Notes: generated by a model from the sequence alone, not told the origin. A DNA stretch of 45,128 bases from Deltaproteobacteria bacterium Ga0077550 (GCA_001464385.1 LNFB01000108.1:1-45128); one strand, 5' to 3'. Shown: positions 24,532-33,533, numbered from the stretch's first letter. Numbers and translations: made by a program.

Positions 24532-24834
24532 ATGGCGGCGAAGCGCGAGCCCGTGGCGGTGCCGGTGCCCGAGACGGTGGCGTGGTTGGTCTACGTCCTG
24601 CGCTCGCGCGCCGGGCCGCGCACGTACGTCGGCATCGCGCTCGACGTGAAGCGCCGCCTCGCGCAGCACAACGGTCGGCTGCCCGGGGGAGCCAAGAGCA
24701 CGCGCGCCGGACGGCCGTGGCGGGTGGCCAAGACGTTCGGTCCGTTCGACACCCGCGGCCAGGCGCAGCGCGTCGAGGCGAGCATCAAGCGGCTGCGCGG
24801 CCTCGACCGCCTGCGCTACCGGGTGGACGCGTAG
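24532..24834 (+). CDS. GIY-YIG domain protein (small, YhbQ-like)
   Basis: 100 residues, just the GIY-YIG nuclease domain. VYVLRS (20-25) replaces the GIY element, YVGI (32-35) the YIG, then DVKRRLAQHN and K.....GRPW, with the conserved acidic residue Glu82 in AQRVEASIKRL. Such single-domain proteins are widespread and include DNA-cleaving enzymes; the biological role of most is unsettled. The start ATG lies 5 nt after the upstream lipoprotein stop. Direct repeats (24839-24900) lie just downstream. Confidence 0.82.
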   Translation: MAAKREPVAVPVPETVAWLVYVLRSRAGPRTYVGIALDVKRRLAQHNGRLPGGAKSTRAGRPWRVAKTFGPFDTRGQAQRVEASIKRLRGLDRLRYRVDA

Positions 24835-24838
24835 CAGG

Positions 24839-24900
24839 GTGGACGCCGAGCCGCACGCGGCCGATGCCGGATGGACGCCGGGCCGCGCGCGGCCGATGAT
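24839..24900. repeat. Two imperfect 30-bp direct repeats upstream of the MuiA-like gene
   Basis: The segments at 24839-24868 and 24871-24900 differ at only five of thirty positions (shared core GGACGCCG.GCCGC.CGCGG). They fill the interval between the GIY-YIG stop and the MuiA-like ATG at 24910, so they would be a double regulator site or the result of a local duplication. Confidence 0.6.
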
Positions 24901-24909
24901 CACGGCGTC

Positions 24910-27018
24910 ATGGACGTCGCGTCGGTCCTCGAGAAGGTCACGGTGTATCGCCACGGTGCGGTCTGCGAGCGCTCGGCGCGGCTCGACGCGACGGGCGAGG
25001 CCCGCGTGCGCGTGGTCGGCCTGCCGTTGTCCGCGCGGGCGACGTCGCTGCGCGCGCGCGTCGTCGGCGACGCGGCGGTGCACGTGCTCGACGTGCGTGC
25101 GGCGTTCGACGTCGCGATCGGCGACGACGTCGATCTCGCGGCCGAGGCCCGCGCGGTCGAGGCCGCCGTGCGGGACACCGCGCGGCTGCAGCAGGAGCTC
25201 GAGGCCGTCGAGCGCGCGCTCGCGGAGCTCGGTGCCCTGCGCCCCGTGTTCCGCGAGCCGCCGCGGCGCGAGGGCCCGCGGCCCGCTGCGTTGCCAGCGA
25301 TGCTCGCCCTGGGCGAGTTCGTGGATCTCCGCGTCGAGGCGGCGCAGGCCCGACGTCGCACGCTGGCGATCGAGCTCGAGGACGCCCGCCTGCGCGAGCG
25401 CACCGCCGCCGCGCGGCTGCAGGAGGCCGGCACCGCGGCGCGCACGTCCCGGGCCGCGGTGACGCGGGCCGCGATCGTCACGCTCACCGCGGCGCCGACC
25501 CACGCCTGCACGCTCACCGTCGAGTACGAGGTCCCCGGCGCGAGCTGGGTGCCGACGTACCAGCTCGCGCTGCAGGACGGCGGCGGTCGCCTGGCGATGC
25601 GCGCCTCGATCGCGCAGCGCAGCGGCGAGGACTGGACCGGCGTGCGCCTCGCCCTCAGCACCGCGTCGCTGCGGCGGCGCACCGCGATCCCCGAGCTGCG
25701 ATCGCTGCGGGTCGGTCGCGCGCAGCCCGAGCCGCAGCGCGCGGGCTGGCGGCCGACCCCGCCGGGGCTCGACGCGTTGTTCGCCGACTTCGACGCGGCC
25801 ACCATCGTCCGACCGCCGCCGCCACGGCCGGCGTCGCCGATGCCACCGCCGCCGCCGGCCGCCGCGTCGGCGAGCTTCGGGGCGCCGCCCGGGGCGCTCG
25901 GAGGCGCCGCGCCGATGATGACGCGGTCGATGCCCATGCCGATGGCGCCGATGCCGATGGCACCGCCCTCCGCGGCGCCGGCCCCCGAGTTCGTCGCCCA
26001 GGCCGCCGCGCCGCGGCGCGCGATGGCGAAGCTCGCGAGGCAGGAGTCGGAGCAGCTGGCCGACGACGAGGGCGCGTCGGGGTCGACCGGCGTGGACCTC
26101 GTGCTCGCGCCGCCGTCGTCCGGTCCGTCGGAGGCGCAGCTCGACTACGAGGGCCTGCAGATCGTCGGCGCCGACTCCCCGCTGCGCGGCCGCCTGGCGC
26201 CGGCGCCCGCGGGCGCGGCGATGTTCGTCGGCGTGCGCGCACAGATCGACGTGCGCGTGCAGGTCGACGTCGCCGTCGCGGCGCTCGCCCGCGCCGAGCA
26301 CCTCGCGGCCGGCGTCGCGCACCAGGCTCCGCCGCGCGACTGCATGCGGGTCGACGCCCACGACCGCTTCGACTATCGCTACGAGGCCCAGGCGCCCGCC
26401 GATGTGCCGTCGACCGGGGCGTGGACCAACGTCGCGGTCATGGCGTGCGACGTCGAGCTCGCGCCGCGCTACCTGTGCGTGCCGGCGATCGATCCCGCCG
26501 TCTACCGCACCCTCGAGCTCACCAACGGCTCCGCGCACGCGCTGCTCCCGGGTCCGGTCGACGTCACGGATCGCGGGCAGTTCCTGCTGACGACGACGCT
26601 CGGCGCGATCGGTCCCGGCGCCCGCGGCCCGCGGATCGGGCTCGGGGTCGAGGAGGGCATCGCGGTCGCGCGCAACGTCCGGTTCAACGAGGGCGCAGGC
26701 GGCCTGTTCGGCGGCACCACCGTGCTCGCCCACGAGATCGACGTCACCGTCGACAACCGGTTGACGACCCCGGTGTCCCTCGAGCTGCGCGAGCGCGTGC
26801 CGGTCGCCGCCGCCGACGAGAAGGACCTCAAGCTCGAGGAGCACGACGCCGAGCCGCCGTGGTCCGCCATGGACGAGCCCGAGGACGGCGTGCTCGTGCA
26901 CGGCCAGCGCCGCTGGCGGGTCACCATCGCCGCGGGCGGCCGCGCGACACTGACGGGCAAGTACACCATTCGCATCCCCAACGAGCGCGTGCTCGTCGGC
27001 GGCAACCGCAGGAGCTAG
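24910..27018 (+). CDS. MuiA-family (DUF4140/DUF4139) protein 1
   Basis: 702 residues, no signal peptide. The N-terminal DUF4140-like part (about 5-100, VTVYRHGAVCERSA, then a helical coiled-coil to about 180) is followed by the start of DUF4139 (about 195-260, ACTLTVEYEVPGASWVPTYQ, then IAQRSGEDWTGVRLALSTA). A Pro/Met-rich insertion occupies residues about 295-360 (PPPPRP, MPMPMAPMPMAPP). The C-terminal half of DUF4139 ends with a strand-rich region (RNVRFNEGAGGLFGG, VDNRLTTPVSLELRERVPV). These proteins are 'mucoidy inhibitor A' relatives of unknown biochemistry. A second copy follows 4 nt later. The ATG at 24910 lies after the direct repeats at 24839-24900. Confidence 0.8.
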   Translation: MDVASVLEKVTVYRHGAVCERSARLDATGEARVRVVGLPLSARATSLRARVVGDAAVHVLDVRAAFDVAIGDDVDLAAEARAVEAAVRDTARLQQELEAVERALAELGALRPVFREPPRREGPRPAALPAMLALGEFVDLRVEAAQARRRTLAIELEDARLRERTAAARLQEAGTAARTSRAAVTRAAIVTLTAAPTHACTLTVEYEVPGASWVPTYQLALQDGGGRLAMRASIAQRSGEDWTGVRLALSTASLRRRTAIPELRSLRVGRAQPEPQRAGWRPTPPGLDALFADFDAATIVRPPPPRPASPMPPPPPAAASASFGAPPGALGGAAPMMTRSMPMPMAPMPMAPPSAAPAPEFVAQAAAPRRAMAKLARQESEQLADDEGASGSTGVDLVLAPPSSGPSEAQLDYEGLQIVGADSPLRGRLAPAPAGAAMFVGVRAQIDVRVQVDVAVAALARAEHLAAGVAHQAPPRDCMRVDAHDRFDYRYEAQAPADVPSTGAWTNVAVMACDVELAPRYLCVPAIDPAVYRTLELTNGSAHALLPGPVDVTDRGQFLLTTTLGAIGPGARGPRIGLGVEEGIAVARNVRFNEGAGGLFGGTTVLAHEIDVTVDNRLTTPVSLELRERVPVAAADEKDLKLEEHDAEPPWSAMDEPEDGVLVHGQRRWRVTIAAGGRATLTGKYTIRIPNERVLVGGNRRS

Positions 27019-27022
27019 TCGC

Positions 27023-28543
27023 ATGACCATCGCGTTGCCGATTTCGCGGGTCGTGGTGATGGAGGACCGGGCGCAGGTCGAGCGCGTCGGGTCGTTCGAG
27101 CTCGACGGGCGCATGCGCGTCGAGCTGGGTCCGATCGCGGTGGTCGCCGTCGATCGATCGCTCGAGGTCGACGTCGACGGCGCGACGCTGCTCGACGCGC
27201 GGCTGGTCCGGCGCCGCCGCGAGCGGCCCGCCGGCGGCCTGTTCGTCGACGCGTCGGCGCTGCGACGCGAGGTCCAGGCGGCCCAGCGCGCGCTGGCCGA
27301 GCGCGCGGACGCGTGGGCGCGGGCGCGGATCCTCGTGGATGCGCTGGCCCACGCACGCTGCGACGTGCTGCGGGGGATCGCCGAGGGGGCCGGCGCCGGT
27401 CAGGCTGATCCCGGGACGTGGACGCAGCAGCTCGACGAGCTCGACACACGGCAGCGCGCCGCGGTCGAGGCCGCCCGCCTCGCCGCGGCCGAGCATGCGC
27501 GCGCCGATCGGCACCTCGCCGAGGCCCGCGCCGCGCTCGCGGGGTCCGAGCCGCCGGAGCCGGAGCTCGAGTGCCTGCTCGTGCTCACGCTCGAGGGGCA
27601 GGGCACCGCGCAGGTGCGGGCCCGCCATCAAGTGCCGTGCGCGGCGTGGCGCCCGGCCTATCGCGCGCGTCTGGCCGACGCGACGGTCGCGATGCAGGCC
27701 GACGCCGTCATCTGGCAGCGCACGGGCGAGGACTGGACCGACGTCGCGCTCTCGCTGTCGACCGCGCGCCCGACCCTGGGCACGACGCCGCCGACCTTGG
27801 TCGAGGATCGGCTGAGCACGCGGGCCAAGCAGGCGATCGAGAAGCAGGTCACCGAGGTCGCCGTTCGCGAGGTCGCGATCGCGTCGAACACCGAGGGCGC
27901 CGGCGCCGAGGAGCTCCCGGGCGTCGACGACGGCGGTGAGACCCGCCTGCTCGAGGTGCCGGGCAAGGTCGCGATCCCCAGCGACGGGATGCCCCACCGC
28001 GTGCGGCTGTTCGAGTTCACCGCGCCCGCGACGAGCACGTGCGTCTGCGCCCCCGAGCTCGCGCCCGAGGCCTGCGTGGTCGCGGAGTTCGCCAACCTCG
28101 CGGGCCGTCCGCTCCTCGCGGGGCCCGTCGACCTCGCCCGCGTCGCCGGCTCGGTCGGTCGGTCGAGCCTGTCGTTCACCGCGCCGGGCGAGACGGTCGA
28201 GCTGTCGTTCGGCAGCGAGGACGGCGTCAGCGTGCTGCGCGACGTCGAGGTCGAGCGCGACACGAGCCGACTCACCGGCAAGCTCACGCAGCGCACCACC
28301 GTCACGCTGCACGTGTCGAACGCCAGCGCCGTCGCCCGCACCCTGCAGATCGACGAGCGCGTGCTGGTGTCCGAGGTGAAGGAGGTCGAGGTCGAGGTGA
28401 AGGAGCGCGAGTGCAGCCCGAGGCCGAAGGCGGTCGATCGCGACGGCATCGCGCGGATCGAGCTCGAGCTGGCGCCCAACGCCACGACCACCGCGACGTT
28501 CGTGTGGGAGTTCCGCGCCGCGGGCAAGGTCGCCGGGCTGTGA
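27023..28543 (+). CDS. MuiA-family (DUF4139) protein 2
   Basis: 506 residues. The same architecture in shorter form: N-terminal strand-rich part (RVVVMEDRAQVERVGSFEL), helical segment at about 75-175, then ARHQVPCAAWRPAYRARLAD and WQRTGEDWTDVALSLSTARP, the same DUF4139 motif as protein 1, and a C-terminal TLHVSNASAVARTLQIDERVLV. It lacks the Pro/Met insertion of its neighbour. The ATG lies 4 nt after the stop of protein 1 (27018), so the two are almost certainly made together. Tandem unequal copies suggest a heteromeric complex; the function is unknown. Confidence 0.82.
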   Translation: MTIALPISRVVVMEDRAQVERVGSFELDGRMRVELGPIAVVAVDRSLEVDVDGATLLDARLVRRRRERPAGGLFVDASALRREVQAAQRALAERADAWARARILVDALAHARCDVLRGIAEGAGAGQADPGTWTQQLDELDTRQRAAVEAARLAAAEHARADRHLAEARAALAGSEPPEPELECLLVLTLEGQGTAQVRARHQVPCAAWRPAYRARLADATVAMQADAVIWQRTGEDWTDVALSLSTARPTLGTTPPTLVEDRLSTRAKQAIEKQVTEVAVREVAIASNTEGAGAEELPGVDDGGETRLLEVPGKVAIPSDGMPHRVRLFEFTAPATSTCVCAPELAPEACVVAEFANLAGRPLLAGPVDLARVAGSVGRSSLSFTAPGETVELSFGSEDGVSVLRDVEVERDTSRLTGKLTQRTTVTLHVSNASAVARTLQIDERVLVSEVKEVEVEVKERECSPRPKAVDRDGIARIELELAPNATTTATFVWEFRAAGKVAGL

Positions 28544-28567
28544 TGGCCCGGCCGTCATGGCCCGGCC

Positions 28568-29557
28568 TCACCACGCGTTGCGGCGCGACAGGGCCCCGGT
28601 CGACTCGAACCACCCGTAGATGTCGCGGACGGTCGTCTCGAGCGGGCGCGGGGCGTGGCCGAGCTCGGCCTTGGCGCGGTCCGAGCAGATCCGTCCGGCC
28701 CGCAGCGCGTGCAGCGACTCGCTGGTGTACAGCGGCTCGCGACCGGTGACGCGACCGAACGCGTCCATGAACGGCGCGCCGCCGCGGGCCAGCCACATCG
28801 GCGCGACCACGCGGGGGGCGGTGACGCCGAAGCAGCGCGCGCCGACGTCCGCGATCTCGCGCACCGCGACGTAGCGGCCGCCGACCAGGTAGTTCTCGCC
28901 GGTGCGCCCGCGCGCCGCGGCGGCGATCGTCGTCGCCGCGAGGTCGCGGACGTCGACGAAATCGAAGCCGCCGTCGATGAGGCTGGGCAGGCGCCCGCGC
29001 GCGAGCGACAGGAAGAACCGACCCATGCGCGACGGCCCGAAGTCGTAGGGGCCGATGACGCCGGTGGGGTTGACGATCACCGCGTCGAGGCCGAGGCCGA
29101 TCTCGGCGCGCAGGGCCGCCTCGCCCATCGCCTTCGACCGGTTGTAGAACGGGTCGCCGGCCTTGGGCCGCGGCGCGCCCTCGTGGATCGCACCGGGGCC
29201 CCAGTCGAGGTCGAACGCGTGGCACGAGCTCATGTGCACGAGGCGACGGACGCCGGCCCGCCGCGCCGCGCGGGCGACGTTGCGGACGCCCTCGACGTTG
29301 ATCCGCACGAGCTCGCCGCCGCGATCGCCGAGGATCGAGATCACCGCCGCGAGGTGGTAGACGTCCTCGACCCCGCGCATCGCCGCGTCGAGGCTCGCCG
29401 CGTCTGTGACGTCGCCCCGGGCCTGCTCGACGTCGAGCCCGCTCAGCGACGCGCCGGTGCTGTGCACGAGCGCGCGGACGCGGTGACCCTGCTCGACGAG
29501 CGCGCGCACGAGGTTGGCCCCGACGTGGCCGGTGGCGCCGGTCACCAGGACCGTCAC
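28568..29557 (-). CDS. Extended SDR NAD(P)-dependent epimerase/dehydratase
   Basis: 329 residues from GTG 29557. Rossmann nucleotide loop TGATGHVG (residues 6-13), YHLAAVIS, active-site FYNRSKAMGE with Tyr and Lys in YxxxK spacing, and a catalytic Ser region VHMSS. The GRYV..REI and P..L..TVRDIYGWF ends fit dihydroflavonol-reductase/HpnA-like extended SDRs. The substrate is not known. The gene starts in a GTGA overlap with lysC, so it is translated with it. Convergent with MuiA protein 2 (24 nt between stops). Confidence 0.88.
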   Translation of the reverse strand: MTVLVTGATGHVGANLVRALVEQGHRVRALVHSTGASLSGLDVEQARGDVTDAASLDAAMRGVEDVYHLAAVISILGDRGGELVRINVEGVRNVARAARRAGVRRLVHMSSCHAFDLDWGPGAIHEGAPRPKAGDPFYNRSKAMGEAALRAEIGLGLDAVIVNPTGVIGPYDFGPSRMGRFFLSLARGRLPSLIDGGFDFVDVRDLAATTIAAAARGRTGENYLVGGRYVAVREIADVGARCFGVTAPRVVAPMWLARGGAPFMDAFGRVTGREPLYTSESLHALRAGRICSDRAKAELGHAPRPLETTVRDIYGWFESTGALSRRNAW

Positions 29558-30846
29558 GGCGCGGCCGCCTCGTCCGCGGCGCCGTGCGCCAGGCCGAACC
29601 CGTCGTGCAGGGCCCGCAGCGCCAGCTCGCCGTAGCGCTCGTGCACGACCACCGAGATCTTGATCTCGGACGTCGACACCATCTGCACGTTGATGCCCTC
29701 GGCGGCGAGCAGGGCGAAGGCCTTGGCCGCGACGCCGGCGTGGGTGCGCATGCCGAGCCCGACGATCGAGATCTTGCAGATCTCGCGATCGCTGCGGATC
29801 GCGGGCGGCGCGGCGCCGAACTGCACCTGTCCCAACGCCGCGCTGGCGCGCTCGAGCTCGGCCTCGGGCACCGTGAAGGTGACGTCGGCCAAGCCGCCGG
29901 CGCCGGCGTTCTGGATGATCATGTCGACGACGATGTCGAGCTCGGCCATCGCCGCGAAGATGCGCGCGACCACGCCCGGCACGTCGGGCACGCCGACCAG
30001 GGTGATCTTGGCCTCGTTGCGCTCGAGCGCGACGCCGGACACGAGGGTCGATTCCATGGTGGGCTCCTCCGGGACGATCATCGTCCCCTGTCGATCGTCG
30101 AAGCTGGTGCGCACGTGGACGTGGACGCCGTAGCGCATCGCGAGCTCGACGCTGCGGATCTGCAGGACCTTGGCGCCCTGACCGGCGAGCTCGAGCATCT
30201 CTTCGTAGCTGATGCGGTCGATCTTGCGCGCGGTCGGGACCACGCGCGGATCGGTGGTGTAGACGCCGTCGACGTCCGTGAGGATCTCGCAGACGTCGGC
30301 GTTCAGCGCCGCCGCCAGCGCGACCGCCGAGGTGTCGGAGCCCCCGCGGCCCAGCGTGGTGATGTCGCCGCGATCGTCGGCGCCCTGGAAGCCTGCGCAC
30401 ACCACGATGGCGCCGGCGTCGAGCTCGGCGTTGATCCGCGCCGCGTCGACGCTGACGATCTTGGCGCGGCCGTGGCTGCGATCGGTCTGCATGCCGAGCT
30501 GCCGGCCGACCAGCGACACCGCGCGGCCGCCCGCGCGCTGGATCGCCATGGCGAGCAGCGCGGCGCTCACGACCTCGCCGGTGGCGACGAGCTGATCGAG
30601 CTCGCGCTCGTGCTCGGGCGTCCGCACCGCCGACGGCACGTAGGGCCCGCGGTGCTCGGTGTCGTCCTCGGGCCGCACGAGGGCGTTCGCCAGCGCGATG
30701 AGACGGTTGGTCTCGCCCGACATCGCCGACACCACGACGAGCACGCGATGGCCCGCCGCGGCGGTCGCGAGGCATCGCGCCGCGCAGCCATGGATGCGCT
30801 CGAGGGTGGCGACCGACGAGCCACCGTATTTCTGGACCACCAACAT
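29554..30846 (-). CDS. lysC: Aspartate kinase
   Basis: 430 residues. Aspartokinase phosphorylates aspartate as the first step to lysine, threonine, methionine and diaminopimelate. Motifs: KYGGSSV (6-12), a serine-rich [41 protein letters not shown], and [15 protein letters not shown]. Two C-terminal ACT domains follow (about 265-420), including [25 protein letters not shown] and ISVVV. The monofunctional two-ACT form is the LysC type that is usually feedback-regulated by lysine or threonine. The start is ATG 30846, 13 nt after the cupin gene, giving a TerB-cupin-lysC-SDR operon. Confidence 0.96.
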   Translation of the reverse strand: MLVVQKYGGSSVATLERIHGCAARCLATAAAGHRVLVVVSAMSGETNRLIALANALVRPEDDTEHRGPYVPSAVRTPEHERELDQLVATGEVVSAALLAMAIQRAGGRAVSLVGRQLGMQTDRSHGRAKIVSVDAARINAELDAGAIVVCAGFQGADDRGDITTLGRGGSDTSAVALAAALNADVCEILTDVDGVYTTDPRVVPTARKIDRISYEEMLELAGQGAKVLQIRSVELAMRYGVHVHVRTSFDDRQGTMIVPEEPTMESTLVSGVALERNEAKITLVGVPDVPGVVARIFAAMAELDIVVDMIIQNAGAGGLADVTFTVPEAELERASAALGQVQFGAAPPAIRSDREICKISIVGLGMRTHAGVAAKAFALLAAEGINVQMVSTSEIKISVVVHERYGELALRALHDGFGLAHGAADEAAAP

Positions 30847-30859
30847 GCGGACCGACGCG

Positions 30860-31207
30860 TCAGGCCGGGGGCTTGGCCTTGACGATGAGATAGCACAGCG
30901 GCGCGTCGTCCCGCTCGTTGACCAGCTCGAGTCGGCTGCCGAGCGGGAGGAACACCACCGCGCCGGGCCCGAAGGCGATCGGCCGATCATCGACGCGGGC
31001 CTCGCCGCAACCCGACAGGCCGACGACGATCTCGGCGTCGGTGGCCTGCACGTGGCGACCGACGCGGCCGCGCTCGGCGAGCTGACACGAGATCACCGCG
31101 GTGAAGGGCGGCGCCGCGAGCCCCTGCAGCAGGTCCCACACCAGCACCTGGCCCGTGCCGCCGAACATGTCGGCACGGACGCTCGGGGTCCCGCGGGTGA
31201 TCGTCAT
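30860..31207 (-). CDS. Small cupin-domain protein
   Basis: 115 residues. The domain spans about residues 40-110: the cupin core appears as [20 protein letters not shown], then ARVDD...[19 protein letters not shown]. The usual metal-binding histidines of motif 1 are reduced to one (His52), so metal catalysis is doubtful and a ligand-binding role is more likely. The start is an ATG 10 nt from the TerB-like stop; 13 nt separate its stop from lysC. A role in controlling aspartate metabolism is possible only by position. Confidence 0.7.
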   Translation of the reverse strand: MTITRGTPSVRADMFGGTGQVLVWDLLQGLAAPPFTAVISCQLAERGRVGRHVQATDAEIVVGLSGCGEARVDDRPIAFGPGAVVFLPLGSRLELVNERDDAPLCYLIVKAKPPA

Positions 31208-31217
31208 CGCGGCGCTT

Positions 31218-31652
31218 CTACTTCTCGTACTTGCGCTGCAGCACCCAGATGATCGTCTGCGCGGTCTGGTCGTCGATGCCGAGCAGGCGCTGCATCGTGG
31301 TGAGCAGCTCGTCCTCGGCCTCGTCGACGTCGCCCGACGCCAGCGCGATGTCGGCGGCGAGCACGTAGGCCTTCGCGCGCAGCGCCGGCGTGCTCAGCTC
31401 GGACAGCGCGTTGACCGACTCCTTGAGGTTGCCGAAGCGGCGGACCAGCTTCTGCGCCTCGCCGACGACCTGACCGAAGTCGCGATCCTTGAACTCCGGG
31501 AGCGTGCTGGCGAAACCGCGCACGACCGCGATCTCGGAGTCGTCGATGTCCCCGTCCGCGCCTGCCATCAGCAGCATCGCGTGGGCCAAAAGGACGTCGT
31601 CGGTCGGTTTCTTGGCCGAGGCCATGCCGGTGAGGCGGGAGAGCAGACCCAT
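31218..31652 (-). CDS. TerB-family protein
   Basis: 144 residues, helical and acidic. Residues about 20-70 ([32 protein letters not shown] split over two helices) show the TerB 'ADG.I..SE' metal-site-like turn, and residues about 95-135 continue the fold ([19 protein letters not shown]). Cytoplasmic. TerB proteins are linked with tellurite and stress resistance through calcium binding and membrane partners, but no other ter gene is visible. The ATG has a strong Shine-Dalgarno sequence (GGAGGAAT). An imperfect palindrome (31666-31681) lies just upstream. It leads the TerB-cupin-lysC-SDR operon. Confidence 0.75.
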   Translation of the reverse strand: MGLLSRLTGMASAKKPTDDVLLAHAMLLMAGADGDIDDSEIAVVRGFASTLPEFKDRDFGQVVGEAQKLVRRFGNLKESVNALSELSTPALRAKAYVLAADIALASGDVDEAEDELLTTMQRLLGIDDQTAQTIIWVLQRKYEK

Positions 31653-31665
31653 GGGATTCCTCCGG

Positions 31666-31681
31666 GCACGCGTATGCGTGC
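31666..31681. promoter_or_regulatory. Inverted repeat before the TerB operon
   Basis: GCACGC (31666-31671) and GCGTGC (31676-31681) with a 4-nt loop, immediately upstream of the Shine-Dalgarno sequence of the operon leader gene. Could mask or expose the ribosome site, or be an operator. Confidence 0.35.
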
Positions 31682-31837
31682 GCTACGACCACGCTACGCC
31701 AGCGTTGCATGCCCAGCAAGCGATGTGACGCGACGCGCCCCACGGGCGGGAGGCCGAAAGATCATGCGGGGTTCGGCGCGCGCGACCGCGGCGCGACATC
31801 GCGGAGCGTCGTCGGCCGTGCTATGGGGACCGCGACG

Positions 31838-32761
31838 ATGCGCCCCGTACTCCGCGCCCTGTCAGGGATCCGTCCCGGTGCCACCTACCTCGTCCGCGAG
31901 CGCGTCACGCTCGGACGTGCCGCCGTCGCCGACATCCAGCTCGTCGACGAGGCGGTGTCGCGCTTCCACGCGTTGATCGAGCGCCACGACGGTCGCGACT
32001 TCATCGCGGACCTCGCGAGCAAGGCGGGCACGCGCCTCGATGGGCGGCCGGTGCAGCGCGCGGTGCTCGAGGCGGGCGCGGTGGTCGAGATCGGCGGCTT
32101 CCGCCTGCGGTACGAGTTCGTCGAGGACGACGTGCAGCCGAGCGCGGTGCCCAAGGTGCAGGGCTACATCGCGGTGCGACCGACGCGTCGCGACACGCGG
32201 GCCGCCGTGATGGTCGAGCCCGCCGCAGGCGAGGGCCTGACCGAGCGCCTGACCGAGCGCATGGTCGTCGACCAGCCGGCGGTCGTGCCCCCGCGCGAGG
32301 CCGACTGGTTGGGCCTGCTGCGCGACGTCGTCGAGCTGCGCGCGCTCGTCGAGGCCGGCCACGGCGACACGCCGCGCGCCCAGGCGCTCGCGGCCCGCTT
32401 CGCCAAGGGCGAGCTCGACCGGGCCCAGGCCCGCCGCGCGAGCCGACGCCACGTGTGCCGCACGCCGGTGCTCGTCGGCATGAGCCGCGGCGGCGAGGTG
32501 CTCACGTCGGTCGGTCACATGCTCGACACCAGCGCCGACGGGGCCAAGTTCCGCACCGACATCGCGCCGCCGGTCGGCGCCGTGTGCTGGCTGCTCGTCG
32601 CCACCGGCGAGAGCGAGCGCAGCGGCATCGCCTTCTCCGCGCGCGTCGTGTGGGCGCACCCGGAGACGGGTCACGCGGGCGTGACGTTCATCGGTCGCCC
32701 CGTCGCGGGCCCCGACGTGCTGCCGCCGCTGCGCCGGAGCCCGTCGACCCGGCGGGCGTAG
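31838..32761 (+). CDS. FHA-PilZ two-domain signalling protein
   Basis: 307 residues from ATG 31838 (ATG 31823, inside the TATGGG -10, is rejected). Residues about 18-95 form an FHA domain: VTLGRAAVADIQL, SRFHALIERHDG, and SKAGTRLDGRPV replacing the usual S.NGT..NG. Such domains bind phosphothreonine peptides. A variable linker follows (about 100-190), then a PilZ domain (about 195-290) with the RRASRRHVCR (RxxxR-like) and DTSADG (D/NxSxxG) residues that bind c-di-GMP. It would link Ser/Thr kinase signalling to c-di-GMP. The 3' end overlaps the trmK gene on the other strand by 74 nt. Confidence 0.85.
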   Translation: MRPVLRALSGIRPGATYLVRERVTLGRAAVADIQLVDEAVSRFHALIERHDGRDFIADLASKAGTRLDGRPVQRAVLEAGAVVEIGGFRLRYEFVEDDVQPSAVPKVQGYIAVRPTRRDTRAAVMVEPAAGEGLTERLTERMVVDQPAVVPPREADWLGLLRDVVELRALVEAGHGDTPRAQALAARFAKGELDRAQARRASRRHVCRTPVLVGMSRGGEVLTSVGHMLDTSADGAKFRTDIAPPVGAVCWLLVATGESERSGIAFSARVVWAHPETGHAGVTFIGRPVAGPDVLPPLRRSPSTRRA

Positions 32762-33449
32762 ACGCACTCGACACGCGCTGCCACTGCGCCCGCACGCGCT
32801 CGCGCCACGCCGCCGTCGCGTCGCTGCACACCGCGATCGCCTCGAGCCGCGCCGACTCCTGCGCGAGCCATCGCTGGTAGCCCTCGCCCGCGCGCGACGT
32901 TCCGAAGTCGACGTCGTCGTCGGTCCAGGTCCACGGTCCCGCGTCCGTCGCGATGACCAGGTGCGGCCGATCGCGCTCCCAGACGATCTCCTCGGCCACC
33001 GGCGTGCGACCGGCGTCCGCGAGCCATCGGCGCAGGAGCGCCCACTCGTTGGCCGGCTGCAGCACGAGGCGCACGCGCGGCGTGACGCGATCGGGGTGCG
33101 CCTCGAGGATCGCGACGATGCTCGCCGCGCCCATGCCCGCGATCACGATCGCGTCGACCTCGTCGACGGCGAGCGGCGCGAGCCCATCGCCCTGGCGCAG
33201 CTCGATCCGCGCGGCGACCTCGGCCGGCGCGGTGGCGAGGGTGCGACGCGCGACGGCGAGGGGATCGGCGCGGAGATCGACGGCGACGACGCGGCGTGCG
33301 TCGCGATCGATCACTGCGCCGAGCGGCAGGCGCCCGTGGTCGGTGCCGATGTCGGCGACCGCGCTGCCGCGGGGGATCTGCGCCGCGAGGCGTCGGAGTC
33401 GCTCGGACAAGGCGGCGGCAGTGTGCCCGAGCGGGGTCGAGGGCGGCAT
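32688..33449 (-). CDS. trmK: tRNA (adenine(22)-N1)-methyltransferase
   Basis: 253 residues from ATG 33449. TrmK uses SAM to methylate A22 of tRNA in some bacteria. Motifs: ADIGTDHGRLPL (SAM motif I), VAVDLRADPL, then the family's VIAGMGAASIVAIL, RLVLQPA and a C-terminal WQRV. A longer reading from GTG 33533 would add a 28-residue Arg/Ala/Lys leader ending 1 nt before the tmRNA 5' end, leaving no room for a promoter for either gene; ATG 33449 leaves 84 nt between them. Its last 74 nt overlap the end of the FHA-PilZ gene on the opposite strand. Confidence 0.85.
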   Translation of the reverse strand: MPPSTPLGHTAAALSERLRRLAAQIPRGSAVADIGTDHGRLPLGAVIDRDARRVVAVDLRADPLAVARRTLATAPAEVAARIELRQGDGLAPLAVDEVDAIVIAGMGAASIVAILEAHPDRVTPRVRLVLQPANEWALLRRWLADAGRTPVAEEIVWERDRPHLVIATDAGPWTWTDDDVDFGTSRAGEGYQRWLAQESARLEAIAVCSDATAAWRERVRAQWQRVSSASTPAGSTGSGAAAAARRGPRRGDR

Positions 33450-33533
33450 GGCCGCCGCGACGGCCTTGCGCGCGCCCGTGGCCTTGCGCGCGGCCGTCGC
33501 CCGCCTGGTCCCCCGGGCGAAGGTCGAACCCAC

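Noticed and set aside
33450..33533. Longer TrmK start at GTG 33533
   Set aside because: It would end 1 nt before the tmRNA 5' end and add an Arg/Ala/Lys leader not expected for the family; no promoter could then fit. It cannot be fully excluded.
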